Assembly (NCBI GenBank): GCA_001896885.1
Contig: MKRJ01000020.1
Span: 1 to 64,000, forward strand
Direction: 5' to 3'
DNA from: Rhizobiales bacterium 65-79
GTDB lineage: Bacteria; Pseudomonadota; Alphaproteobacteria; Rhizobiales; Rhizobiaceae
DNA length: 64,000 nt
The notes under the pieces are model-generated. The model saw only the letters and a program-made list of their open reading frames with translations. It had not been told where the DNA came from and searched no databases. The position numbers and the translations under genes are program-made. Below, piece by piece: positions 17,201-25,064 of the stretch. Within the stretch, counting starts at the first letter, position 1, and the number at the start of each line of letters is the position of its first letter.

Positions 17201-19893
17201 ATGAGCCAGGCCGAATGGGCGATCAGCACCATCCTGAGCGCGACCTGTGCCGTGCCGAACGCCACGTCATGGCCGAAAGTATGGAAATGGCCGCGAAGCG
17301 TGACGTTGGCCCGTTCCGGCAGGATGCCGGCGACGATGTCGAAGGTCGGCGCGACGAAGAGGATGAGGATCAGGAAGAGCTGCCATTGCGCGGCGAGCGC
17401 GAAGGGCAGCAGCGTCCAGGCCGTGATCGACGAGGCGACCCAGAAGATCGGTGTGAGGGTGCGCCGGAGATTGTCGATCATCTTCCAGCGCGAGACCGCC
17501 GGCACGCCGCTCGCCGATCCGAAGATGAAGGGCAGAAGCTGCCAGTCTCCCCTCGCCCAACGGTGATGGCGCGAGGCGTCGACCGAATAGCGTGTCGGGT
17601 AGTCCTCGACCACCTCCACGTCGCTCACGAGCGCCGCGCGTGCGAGCGAGCCTTCCAGCAGATCGTGGCTGAGGACGGAGTTCTCGCTGATGCGCCCGGC
17701 AAGCGCCGCCTCCATCGCATCCACATGATAGAGGCCCTTGCCGGTGAAGGTGCCCTCCCCGTAGATGTCCTGGTAAACGTCTGAAACGGCGAAGACGTAA
17801 GGGTCCATGCCCCGGTTCGCCGAAAAGACGCGCTGGAAGAAGGAGGCCTCGTCGCCGGTCGTGAGCGAAGCGGTGACGCGCGGCTGCAGGATGCCGTAGC
17901 CGGCGGTAACGATGCGGCGCGCAGCGTCGAAGACGGGCCTGTTCAGCGGGTGCGCCAGCTTGCCGGCCAGCCGCCTGACCACGTCGCGGGTCGTGCGCGT
18001 ATCGACATCGAGCGTCATCACGTAGACGACGTCATCCGGCAGAGCCAGTTCCGGCTGCAGGAAGGTCGTGTCGGCGTCGCCGCGCAGGAGCAGGTTCAGC
18101 TCGTGCAGCTTGCCACGCTTGCGTTCCCAACCCATCCAGCGCTGCTCGCCTTCATTGTAGAGCCGGCGGCGATGCAGCAGATGGAAGCGCGGCACGCCTT
18201 CCTTGGGATGGCGCCCGTTCAGTTCGGCGATCTTGCGGCGCGCATGGCCGAGGATTTCCAGATCGGCCTCGTCCTGTTCCACCTGGCTGTCCGGCCAGTC
18301 GGAAAGCAGCGCGAAATAGATCTCGCCCTGGACGTTCGCCAGATAATGCACCTCCAGATTGCGGACGATCTCCTCCACGTCCTCCCGTGAGCCGATGAGC
18401 GAGGGAACGACGACGAGCGTTTTGGCGTCGGCGGGCAGGCCTTCCTTGAAATCGTAGCCGACCAGCACCGACGGCTTCAGGAAAAGCAGGGCGACGGTGT
18501 TGAAGAGGCCGACCGCGCCGTCCGCCGCAGGGATCGCGAGGATGACCAGCAGCACGGCAAGCGAAGCACGCGAAAGGCCGGCATCGGCAAGCGCCACCCC
18601 GGCCAGCCAGAGGAACAGCGCGGTGAGCACGACGACGGGCACGGCGAGCCCCAGCCAGCCCGCCTTGCGGTAGAGGCGCAGGAAACGCAGGCCGAAACCC
18701 GGCCTGTAGCCGATCGCCTTTTCCAGTTCCGGCCGGCGCGGACCGGTCAGGAAGAAGCCGATATCGACCGGTTCGGCCGCTTCGGCGGACGAAGCGTCTC
18801 CGGCCTTGCCGGCGGACGCTGCAAGCTCGATCGCCTTCTTGGCGACCGCGTGCTCCGTCTTGTCGGAGCGGCGGGCCAGCTTTTCGATGGCATTGCGGTA
18901 CTGGTCGCGCGACTGGAAGTCGAGATCCGAGAAATTGGTGTGATCGCGCAGAAGCGAGTCGATCTGGCTGACGCCCTCGAACCAGGTGGTCCAGTCCGTG
19001 TCGTTGATCATCCTGAGGCCGCGGACGATGTTGCCCATCGTCACATTGCCGCTGGACAGCGTCCGGTGCTCGGCGATGATCGATTCCTCGGCGTCGGTGC
19101 CGTGCTTCTCCAGTTCGGACTCCAGCCAGCTCAACGCCCTGCCGGAATTCTGCGAGCCGTCGCGGAGCCGGTAGAGAAGCTGGGTGGCGAAGGTCGCGTC
19201 GCGCGCATGCTGGGTGTAGCTGGCGAGCAGGCGCTCGCGGGCCGCGCCGTCATCGACGGCAAGGATGCGGTCGGCCGCCTCGTTGGCCATCTGCCTCAAT
19301 TCGCGCGAACGGTCGACGCGCCGCGCCAGCCGGCGGAGGTTCTCCGTCAGCACGAAGCGCAGCAAGGCCGGCAACGCCCACAATTCGCCGATCCTGAGGG
19401 GCTCGATCGACTGGAAGCCTTGCACGATGGCGCGCAGGCTGTGGAGCATTACCGTGCTGTCGGTATGGGCCACATAGAGCCAGACGATGGCCAGCACGCG
19501 CGGGATGCCGCGGCCGCCCGGTGTCTTCATGGTCGGCAATTGCCGGTAGAAGCGAGGCGGCAGGTTACGCTTGACCTGATAGATGGCCTCCTCGATCAGG
19601 TAATGATTGTCGAGAAGCCATTGCGCTGCCGGCGTCACCGTCTCGCCGGCGCTCTGCGCCTGGTCCGTTGCGCGGTAGACCTTCAGGATCGTGTCGGCGA
19701 TGTCGTCGATCCGGGCATGGAAATCGAGCCCGTCGAGCGCCGGATCGACGGCCACGCCCGCCCGGGCAAGACTGGCGCCCAGTTCGCGAAGCGCTTCTTC
19801 ATGAAGGTAGGCGGAGCGAATGGGCAGATCCACGTCCGCGGGCATCGGGTGGAGGCTTTCGGGAAGCGGGGCTGTCTTGTTGTCGATGCTCAT
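11284..19893 (-). CDS. ndvB: Cyclic beta-1,2-glucan synthase NdvB/ChvB
   Basis: About 2869 aa from the ATG at 19893 (a TTG lies directly upstream). The length and layout match rhizobial NdvB/ChvB: a cytoplasmic N-terminal region, membrane segments around residues 420-490 and 820-1000, a GT84-type glycosyltransferase core between them ('VVPSLIGSREDVEEI', 'YVMTLDVDTRTTRDVV', 'SHDLLEGSLARAALVSDVEVV'), and a long C-terminal half ending in a GH94 phosphorylase-like domain with 'GGDWNDGMNRVGEAGKGES', whose Asp is the family's catalytic acid. The enzyme uses UDP-glucose to build, length-control and cyclise periplasmic beta-1,2-glucan, important for osmotic adaptation and host infection. The frame is intact over 8.6 kb. 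Confidence 0.97.
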   Translation of the reverse strand: MSIDNKTAPLPESLHPMPADVDLPIRSAYLHEEALRELGASLARAGVAVDPALDGLDFHARIDDIADTILKVYRATDQAQSAGETVTPAAQWLLDNHYLIEEAIYQVKRNLPPRFYRQLPTMKTPGGRGIPRVLAIVWLYVAHTDSTVMLHSLRAIVQGFQSIEPLRIGELWALPALLRFVLTENLRRLARRVDRSRELRQMANEAADRILAVDDGAARERLLASYTQHARDATFATQLLYRLRDGSQNSGRALSWLESELEKHGTDAEESIIAEHRTLSSGNVTMGNIVRGLRMINDTDWTTWFEGVSQIDSLLRDHTNFSDLDFQSRDQYRNAIEKLARRSDKTEHAVAKKAIELAASAGKAGDASSAEAAEPVDIGFFLTGPRRPELEKAIGYRPGFGLRFLRLYRKAGWLGLAVPVVVLTALFLWLAGVALADAGLSRASLAVLLVILAIPAADGAVGLFNTVALLFLKPSVLVGYDFKEGLPADAKTLVVVPSLIGSREDVEEIVRNLEVHYLANVQGEIYFALLSDWPDSQVEQDEADLEILGHARRKIAELNGRHPKEGVPRFHLLHRRRLYNEGEQRWMGWERKRGKLHELNLLLRGDADTTFLQPELALPDDVVYVMTLDVDTRTTRDVVRRLAGKLAHPLNRPVFDAARRIVTAGYGILQPRVTASLTTGDEASFFQRVFSANRGMDPYVFAVSDVYQDIYGEGTFTGKGLYHVDAMEAALAGRISENSVLSHDLLEGSLARAALVSDVEVVEDYPTRYSVDASRHHRWARGDWQLLPFIFGSASGVPAVSRWKMIDNLRRTLTPIFWVASSITAWTLLPFALAAQWQLFLILILFVAPTFDIVAGILPERANVTLRGHFHTFGHDVAFGTAQVALRMVLIAHSAWLMGDAIIRTLYRLFVSHQHLLEWRTALQAQRGDNDLSSYYRLMGGALIIALIGIAIPFAAGSSGAIVALIFCVFWFVSPAFAWLISRSAETEDRLVVSPEDRQALRVAARRTWLFFETFVTEGDHWLPPDNFQETPHPVVAHRTSPTNISVYLLSIVAARDFGWIGMGEAIARLERTLDTIDKLDTFRGHIFNWYDTQTLQPLHPRYISAVDNGNFAGHLVSIAAACDEWAMAPAAYMEGDFDGLLDVVTVLDETLEALPDDRRPLRPLRQRLRDRIAGMRRAVEAIKREPEMAAVRTINLAVMAAEIRKLAGAVHQETESAASGDLSLWAEKLAAACNAHVDDAHTDEAKIEDFRARLKALATRCRATAFGMDFSFLLREDRKLLSIGYRMADHQLDEACYDLLASEARLASLFAIAKGDVPTDHWFHLGRPIVEIGFRGALMSWSGSMFEYLMPPLVMKEPQGGILNQTHHLIIRRQMQYGHEKRIPWGISEAAFNARDRDMNYQYTNFGVPGLGLKRGLALNTVIAPYATLLASQFMPREAVQNLKRLNALGACGRYGYHDAVDFTPQRVPEGTDHAVVYNYFAHHSGMSIAAVANVVFEGRMRERFHSDPVIESAELLLQEKAPRNIPAASLKTEAAERAKGDTPVAMPDTRLVIDPLKAIQATNLVSNGRYWVMVTAAGSGYSRYQDLAVTRWQADPVEDKLGSYLFLRDVESGEWWSATAEPKRAVSETAYTLMADDKTSFVKTVGMLRSEVECIVVSEGNGEGRRITVSNDGTTERIIEVTSYAELVLAPEAADNAHPAFSKMFVHTEIARQNSTIFAARRKRDKHEADIALAHFVTDSSAPQREGEAETDRRNFIGRGRTLSDAAAFDPGARLAGGQGFVLDPIIALRRRVRVAPNKKVVLTFWTVVGADREEVEATIGRIDHSDGFARQSMLSWTRSQVQTHHVGLTLAEAANVQKLARYLIYPDQWMRRPAEAIASGLSTQAALWPLGISGDFPIFAIRIGDQTDLEIVANALRMQEYLRARGLVIDLVVVNEQASTYVQDLQHAIEALCENSRARGREHGPREHIFAVRRDLIDKKSYRTLVTVARVVVHTRNGTIFDQIERAEAIEMQAKGIMPLSGEIALPQPVVQPLVPERVSRPVEGEAPSGEGLRFWNGFGGFDTETGDYVIRLAGTRTTPHPWINVISNQGFGFHTSAEGASFTWSRNSRDFQLTPWSNDPVSNRPGEAIYIHDLASGATFSPFAAVARDPAASYEARHGKGFSAFHAIRGKLAMEVTQLVDPKDPVKISRLVIRNGGFETVRFRVYAYAEWVLGINRSKSAPTIIPSHDAEAGMLMARNAYSLDYSDGIAFMAADRQPDSLTADRLEFIGRKGSSVLPGAVAAGAALSGTVEAGLDPCAALAYDVEIAAGEETTLLWLIGCAGSPEEAADLAKRHAERNFDERIAEASKSWDGFLDTVQVETPDDALDLMVNRWLPYQALACRIRARTAFYQASGAFGFRDQLQDTLAMLTHDPLLAADQIENAARRQFPEGDFQHWWLPRTGAGVRTTISDDAVWLAYGAAHYMKVTGDRSILDREVPFIIGEPLKEGEHDSFFTPTVSNDKASIYEHAARGLDLAIARTGATGLPLILGGDWNDGMNRVGEAGKGESVWLGWFLLKTLDDFIPVARARKDDKRARSWAAHVEKLAKALDGPAWDGEWYKRGSYDDGSPLGSHLSDECRIDSIAQSWSVLSGRGEPNHATQAMDSATRLLVDEDLDIVRLFTPAFDKTPKEPGYIKSYPPGVRENGGQYTHAATWFVIALAELGRADEAWHVFRKLNPVEHSLDEQAAERYRVEPYVVAADIYGSDDKGGRGGWTWYTGSAGWLYRAAVEGILGIRKEADRLTVAPALPSEWDGFSAVLRPGKAVYRIRVARGPAAGIEINGKKGEGNSFKLESEGEFDVRVIVAGEMASAAREKKKQRAKAAE

Positions 19894-20223
19894 CAAGCGG
19901 GCATATCCGATCGGCCGGAAAATGGCGGCGTCCTGCGGCTAAACCTATGGCATACGCCATCAATGTCGAACCACAAACTTTTTCAATAGGAGGCAATCCC
20001 GCAATAGGCGGAACGCCCGGCGGGGACCCCTCACGGCCAGGCCGCACACATCCGCATTCGATCGAATTGAGCCGAAATGATAGTGACACCAGACATGGCT
20101 CGCTCGTCCCGATCGTCCGGCCAAGGCCGGGCCCCTCCAGGGTCTTTTATCGCCGTCCCCGACAGAAAGCCATGCCGTTCCGCCGATGATCTTGCACCCT
20201 CGGTCTTTTGCCTTCCAGCCCGG
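19894..20223. other. Gene-free stretch between MFS transporter end and ndvB start
   Basis: These 330 bases hold no supported ORF. They must contain the ndvB promoter (minus strand, downstream of about 19893), but no convincing -35/-10 pair was found. The only clear structure is an interrupted palindrome CCGGCC-AA-GGCCGG at 20117-20130, without a T tract. Confidence 0.4.
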
Positions 20224-21522
20224 TCAGGACGGCTCGTCGGGGACTTCGCGCAGGGCGAGGATCGCGGCCAGCGTGATCACATTCGTCACGACGACCCACC
20301 ACACCGGCGACATCGGATCTCCGGTGACGTGGATCAGCCATGTGAAGATGACCTGCGCCGAGCCGCCGAAGATGGTGACGCCGACCGCGTAGGCGATCGA
20401 CAGGCCGGCCGTGCGCACCGCGGCGGGGAAGCAGCGCGGGATCAGCACGATGCCGACCGCGCCGCTCGCCGCCTGCAGGGCAGCGAGCACGAAGAAGACG
20501 GTGAAAAGCATGGTCGCCGTAGGGTTATGCACCACCAGAAGGACCGCCGGATAGGCGATGATCATGAGAAGCAGGCGCGGCCAGAAGGCGATCGCCTTCA
20601 GCCCGAAACGGTCGCCGAGCACGCCGCCGACAAGCGCGAAGATGGCGCCGCTGACGCCGATGACCATGTTTGACCCGAAGGCGACGCTCGAGGGCATATG
20701 GAGCGTCGTGATGGCGAAGGTCGTCGCGTAGATCATGAAATACTGGGAGATCGTCGCGCCTGGGATCAGCAGGAAGCTCAACAGCAGGGGTTTCCATTGC
20801 CGGCGGAACAGGTCCGACAGCACCGCCGCGCCGCTTTCGTGGGCCCGCGACGTATCGAGCGTCTCTTCCAGCTGGTTGCGGATATAGATGCCGACCGGCG
20901 CGATAAGGATGCCGAGCAGGAAGGGAATGCGCCAACCCCAGCTGTTGAGGACCGAGTCGGGAAAGAGTCTCGCCAGGATGAAGCCGACGATGCCGCCAAT
21001 CAGCACGCCTATATTCTGGCTGGAGAGCTGCCAGCTGCCGAACAGCGATTTACGGGAGGCAGGCGCCGATTCGACGATGTAGGTGGTGGCCGGGCCCATT
21101 TCGCCGCCGGTCGAAAACCCCTGCAGAAGGCGCGCCAGGACAAGCAGCACCGGCGCCGCATAGCCGATCTGCGCATAGGTCGGAAGAATACCGATGACGG
21201 CGCTGCCGATGGCCATGAGCCAGATGGTGAGCGTCATGGCGGGTTTGCGTCCGGCCCGGTCCGCATAGGCGCCTATGACGATGCCGCCCAGCGGCCGCGT
21301 TATGAAGCCCACGCCAAAGGTTGCGACCGAGAGCAGAACGCTGGCGTAGGCGTTTTCCGTCGGAAAGAAGGCGTGGCCGATAAAAACGGCAAAGGCCGCA
21401 TAGACCGTGAAATCGTAAAACTCCAGGGCATTGCCGAGCACTGCGGCCGTGATGCGCCTGCCGGGCGCCACGCTTGCGGAGCCCATATCGCCCCGCCGAT
21501 CCTGAACGGTACTACCCACCAT
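20224..21522 (-). CDS. MFS transporter, metabolite:H+ symporter (ProP/KgtP-like) family
   Basis: 432 aa from the ATG at 21522, chosen because GGAGGGG lies six bases upstream. It has about twelve hydrophobic segments and the MFS loop motif 'GAYADRAGRKPAM' between TM2 and TM3, together with 'FSTGGEMGPATTYIVESAP' and 'GALIGDRFG'-like repeats of the metabolite/H+ symporter family (citrate, alpha-ketoglutarate, shikimate, proline/betaine). It is the last gene of the minus-strand operon that begins with an aminotransferase at 32043, 217 bases after livF, so it may import a related carboxylate. The substrate is not determinable from sequence. Confidence 0.85.
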   Translation of the reverse strand: MVGSTVQDRRGDMGSASVAPGRRITAAVLGNALEFYDFTVYAAFAVFIGHAFFPTENAYASVLLSVATFGVGFITRPLGGIVIGAYADRAGRKPAMTLTIWLMAIGSAVIGILPTYAQIGYAAPVLLVLARLLQGFSTGGEMGPATTYIVESAPASRKSLFGSWQLSSQNIGVLIGGIVGFILARLFPDSVLNSWGWRIPFLLGILIAPVGIYIRNQLEETLDTSRAHESGAAVLSDLFRRQWKPLLLSFLLIPGATISQYFMIYATTFAITTLHMPSSVAFGSNMVIGVSGAIFALVGGVLGDRFGLKAIAFWPRLLLMIIAYPAVLLVVHNPTATMLFTVFFVLAALQAASGAVGIVLIPRCFPAAVRTAGLSIAYAVGVTIFGGSAQVIFTWLIHVTGDPMSPVWWVVVTNVITLAAILALREVPDEPS

Positions 21523-21739
21523 GCTCGTCCCCTCCAAGCCGCCTCATCCGATTCCCCGCGGCTATCGGGACAGAATTGCGCCGGCGGACAGCGAAGACAA
21601 GCGTGCCTCTGGCCCAAAAGACCGCATCCGACAGATATTTCTTTAGCCAAGGCAAAGCAGCTCGAAAGCGACGCCTGGCCGGCTGTCGAGAAGGCGAGAA
21701 AGATGCCGCCCGAAACGCGGGCAGGCGCTTTCGCGCCGC

Positions 21740-22435
21740 TCACGTCGTCCCGAGATAGAGCCGGTGCAATTCGTCCGGCGCCTTCGCGAGGCTGCCGCAG
21801 TCGCCGTCATAGACGAAGCGGCCACGGCGCATCACATAGGCGCGGTCGCCGATGGAAAGCGCCAGCGCCGCGAACTGCTCGACAAGCAGCACCGCCAGCC
21901 CCTCGTCCGCCAGCCTGCGCACCGTATGCATCAGCCGCGTCACGATCACCGGCGCCAGCCCCGCCGACATCTCGTCGATCAGGAGCACTTTCGGCCGGGT
22001 AAGCAGCGCGCGGGCGATGACCAGCATCTGCTGTTCGCCGCCGGAAAGCAGCCCGCCCCTTACCTGCCGCCGCTGGGTGAGTTCGGGAAACAGGCCGTAG
22101 GCCTCGTCCGTGCCGGCGCCTTTGCGCAGGCCGATGCGCAGATTTTCGTCGGTGGTGAGCTGGCCGAAGACCGTGCGGCCCTGCTCGACATGCGCGAGCC
22201 CCGCGCGCGAGCGCAGGCCGGCCAGCGCGTTCTGCACTTCGCTTCCGCCGATCGCGATGGTGCCACCCGTCACCGGTATAATGCCTGAAAGCCCTTCGAG
22301 CAGCGTCGTCTTGCCGGCGCCGTTCGCGCCCAGCACGACGCTGATCGCGCCGGGCTCGGCGACGAGGTCGACACCGGAGACGACCGGCAGCCCGGCGCGG
22401 GCGATCGAGAGGCCGGAGACCCGGAGAGCGCTCAT
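21740..22435 (-). CDS. livF: Branched-chain-type ABC transporter ATPase LivF
   Basis: 231 aa from the ATG at 22435, which overlaps the stop of the LivM-LivG fusion gene as ATGA. Walker A 'GANGAGKTTLLEG', signature 'LSGGEQQMLVIARALL' and Walker B 'KVLLIDEMSAGL' are all intact. It forms the second ATPase of a LivKHMGF-type importer. Placement in an operon with an amidohydrolase, SDRs and an aminotransferase suggests an amide, amine or amino-acid-like substrate rather than leucine itself. Confidence 0.92.
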   Translation of the reverse strand: MSALRVSGLSIARAGLPVVSGVDLVAEPGAISVVLGANGAGKTTLLEGLSGIIPVTGGTIAIGGSEVQNALAGLRSRAGLAHVEQGRTVFGQLTTDENLRIGLRKGAGTDEAYGLFPELTQRRQVRGGLLSGGEQQMLVIARALLTRPKVLLIDEMSAGLAPVIVTRLMHTVRRLADEGLAVLLVEQFAALALSIGDRAYVMRRGRFVYDGDCGSLAKAPDELHRLYLGTT

Positions 22436-24147
22436 GCCGCGGCGCTCCCTTCCGTGATGCCGAGATAGGCCTTTTTCACGGTTCCGTCCGTCAGCACCCT
22501 GGCCGGCGGCCCGGAGGCGATCACCTGGCCGAAATCGAGAACGGTCACCTCGGCGCAGACGGAGCGCACAAGGTCCATGTCGTGCTCGACGAGGAGCACC
22601 GCCGTGCCGAACAGTTCCGGAATTTCGGCAATGCGCCGTCCGAGCCTCAATGTCTCCTCGTGCGATTGTCCGGCGGCGGGCTCGTCGAGCAGCACGATCG
22701 CCGGACGCGCGGCCACCACGCCGGCGACGTCGAGCAGCCGGCGCGTTCCCGCATCCACCTTGGCGACCGGCGTTTCCGGATCGGGGCAATCGAGCCAGGC
22801 GAGCAGTTTGCGGGTCTCCGTTTCCGGAAGCCCCTTCGCCGCCAGCGCCAGGTAGCCGCCCACGGTCAATTCCGGGGCGATCCGGTTGGTCTGCCAGGTG
22901 CGGCGTACGCCGGCGCGCGCGCGCAGATGCGCCGGAAGCCTGTCGAGCGCCTCGCCGCCAAGGCGGACGCTGCCTTCATAGGAGGGCAGGAAGCCGGTGA
23001 CCGCGTCGATGAAGGTCGATTTACCCGCTCCGTTGGGGCCGATCAGACCGGCCACCGTGCCGACGGGCACGGCGAGGTTCACGCGATCGAGCGCCACGAC
23101 GCTGCCATAGCGGACTGTGAGGTTCTCTATCGACAGCACCGGCCGCGGCGCCGCGCCGGGAGCAGGCCGAGGCAGCACGCCGGGTGCGGTCTTCTCTGGT
23201 TGCTTCCGCGCCGGCAGGAGCTTGCGGCCGAGCCGACGGAAGGTCTCGCTCATCGCCTCTCCGGTCGAGAGCGCCTGCGTCGCGCCGATCGCGAAGAGCA
23301 CGTTGCCGAGGTCCTGCGGCAGGCTCAGCCGGCGCAGGATTTCCGGGAACATGATGACCAGGAGCGCCCCGATGATGGCGCCTTCGGCGAAGCGCGCGCC
23401 GGCCATCACCGCCACGGCGTAGAGGCTGAGCGACTGCATCATGGAGAAATTCTCCGCGACCAGCGTGCCGAGATAACCGGCGAGCAGGCCACCGGATATG
23501 CCGGCTATGAAGGCGGAGATGGCGAAGGCTGACAATTTGCTCGCCGCGATCGAGACGCCATGCGCGGCCGCCGCCCGCTCGGAATGGCGGATGGCCAGCC
23601 ACGAGGCGCCGATGCGGGCGCGGGCAAGGAATTCCAGCAGAACCGCGATCGCTACATAGAACAGGAGGGCGAAGACGAAATAGCCGCCGTCGCTGTCGAA
23701 AGGCGCCGGACGGGCGACCTGGATGAAAGCGGTCTGGCCGGGATAGGTGATGGTCGCGAGGATCGTGTCGAAGGCGGTGGCGAAGGACAGCGTGACGATC
23801 GCGAGATTAATGCCGCGCAGCCTAAGCGCCGGCAGGCCGATCGCGACCCCGAACGGCACCGCCGCAAGCCCGCCGAGCAGGATCCAGACCGTAAGCCCGC
23901 CGGGCACCTCGGCGACGTTCAAATAACCGACGGTCCATGCGCCGACGCCGGCGAACGACATCTGACAGAGGGCGATCATGCCCGCGCGTCCGGCGACAAG
24001 GCCGAGGCTTTGCAGCGCGACGCCCGTGATGAGGACGCCGGTCAGGAGGAATATCCAGTAGGAGGACAGGAAGAGAACGGCCGCCGCGCCGAGGACGGCG
24101 GCTACGGCAAGCAGCGCCAGCGAAGCCCTGATGCTAGCGCGCTTCAT
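22432..24147 (-). CDS. LivM-LivG fusion: ABC permease joined to ATPase
   Basis: 571 aa. Residues about 1-300 are a LivM permease with eight or more hydrophobic segments and the EAA-like 'IRHSERAAAAHGVS' loop; a charged/proline-rich linker covers about 305-335; residues about 338-571 are a LivG ATPase with Walker A 'GPNGAGKS' (370-377) and Walker B 'AIVLLDEPAAGQ'. The ABC signature before Walker B reads 'VDAGTRRLLDVA' instead of LSYGxQRRLEIA, a degenerate C-loop. Fused LivMG proteins occur in alphaproteobacteria. It overlaps livH by 14 bases and livF by 4, so the genes are translationally coupled. Confidence 0.9.
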   Translation of the reverse strand: MKRASIRASLALLAVAAVLGAAAVLFLSSYWIFLLTGVLITGVALQSLGLVAGRAGMIALCQMSFAGVGAWTVGYLNVAEVPGGLTVWILLGGLAAVPFGVAIGLPALRLRGINLAIVTLSFATAFDTILATITYPGQTAFIQVARPAPFDSDGGYFVFALLFYVAIAVLLEFLARARIGASWLAIRHSERAAAAHGVSIAASKLSAFAISAFIAGISGGLLAGYLGTLVAENFSMMQSLSLYAVAVMAGARFAEGAIIGALLVIMFPEILRRLSLPQDLGNVLFAIGATQALSTGEAMSETFRRLGRKLLPARKQPEKTAPGVLPRPAPGAAPRPVLSIENLTVRYGSVVALDRVNLAVPVGTVAGLIGPNGAGKSTFIDAVTGFLPSYEGSVRLGGEALDRLPAHLRARAGVRRTWQTNRIAPELTVGGYLALAAKGLPETETRKLLAWLDCPDPETPVAKVDAGTRRLLDVAGVVAARPAIVLLDEPAAGQSHEETLRLGRRIAEIPELFGTAVLLVEHDMDLVRSVCAEVTVLDFGQVIASGPPARVLTDGTVKKAYLGITEGSAAA

Positions 24148-25003
24148 CCCAGCGGGCCTCGCGTTGCGACCAGAGGAGCACGGCCAGGATGACCAGGAAG
24201 GGTATGGCGCTGCGGTACTGGCTGACGACGTCGACCGTGCTCGCCAGCCCCTCGAGGATGCCGAGCGCGATGCCGCCCGCCAGCGTCAGCCAGAAACTGC
24301 GGAAGAGCCCGATCAGCGCGGCGGCGAGCGCCGGCACGACGAGCAGGCTGAGCGTCATGAAATTGGGCGAGCGCTGCGGCGCGATGATCATCAGCGCGAA
24401 AGTGGTGAAGGCGCCGGTGACGCCCCAGACGAACAGTGACAGCAGCCTGACCCTGACGCCGAGCAGTTCCGCCGCCATGGGCCGTTCGGAAAGGGCGCGC
24501 AAGTGGAGGCCGGTGCGCGTGCCGTTCAGGAAGAGGCTGGAGGCGACGGTAAACAGCACGGCAAGCCCGATCGTCAGCGCCGAGGCGTTGGTGACCTGAA
24601 CGCCGGCGAGCCGGAAAGCCGAGCCGGGGAAGAGCTCGGGCATGACATGCGGATGCTGACCGCCGGTGAGGCGCAGGCCGATCGCTATCAGGCCGACGAG
24701 CAGCGCGGCGGTTACCGCCGCCTTGGTCGAGGCGCCGGCCGTGGCGAACCACCTCGTCATGACGAAGCCGATGGCGACGCCGACCGCCGTGCCGGTCACG
24801 ATCCCGGCCAGCACCGAGGGCCAGGTCGGATATCCGGCTTCCGTCAGGGAGATCAGCATGAACGTGCCCGCCGTGCCGATCGCGGCGCCCGTGAAATTGA
24901 CGACCGCGACGAGCCGGTAGGTGAAGACGGCACAGACGCCGAGGAGCGCGTAGGCGCCTCCCGCCGTCAACCCCGCCACCGCGGCAGTGAAATAGGTTTC
25001 CAT
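24134..25003 (-). CDS. livH: Branched-chain-type ABC transporter permease LivH
   Basis: 289 aa from the ATG at 25003. It is a polytopic protein with the LivH start 'YFTAAVAGLTAGGAYALLGV', 'VNFTGAAIGTAGTFM' (a variant of the NFAHG motif) and a conserved 'LRALSERPMAAELLGV' cytoplasmic loop. It pairs with the permease half of the downstream fusion gene to form the membrane channel. It follows the binding-protein gene by 61 bases that contain a stable hairpin. Confidence 0.9.
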   Translation of the reverse strand: METYFTAAVAGLTAGGAYALLGVCAVFTYRLVAVVNFTGAAIGTAGTFMLISLTEAGYPTWPSVLAGIVTGTAVGVAIGFVMTRWFATAGASTKAAVTAALLVGLIAIGLRLTGGQHPHVMPELFPGSAFRLAGVQVTNASALTIGLAVLFTVASSLFLNGTRTGLHLRALSERPMAAELLGVRVRLLSLFVWGVTGAFTTFALMIIAPQRSPNFMTLSLLVVPALAAALIGLFRSFWLTLAGGIALGILEGLASTVDVVSQYRSAIPFLVILAVLLWSQREARWDEAR

Positions 25004-25025
25004 TCCTTCTTCCGATCGAAAAGGA

Positions 25026-25051
25026 GGGCGACGGCGCAAGCTCCGCCGCCC
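25026..25051 (-). other. Intercistronic hairpin between livK and livH
   Basis: On the minus strand a 9-bp stem (GGGCGGCGG with CCGTCGCCC, one G.T pair) follows the livK stop codon and is followed by TCCTTTTCG. Such stems after binding-protein genes usually protect the upstream mRNA or attenuate transcription so that more binding protein than permease is made. Confidence 0.55.
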
Positions 25052-25064
25052 CCAGGGAGGAGAA

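Noticed and set aside
11716-17784. A 2022-codon open frame on the plus strand
   Set aside because: It lies wholly antisense to the unmistakable ndvB gene, has the Arg/Asp/Gly-rich composition of a shadow frame in GC-rich DNA and no recognisable domain.
20698-22002. Plus-strand frame of 434 codons across the MFS and livF genes
   Set aside because: It is a shadow of two well-supported minus-strand genes, with biased Arg/Asp composition.
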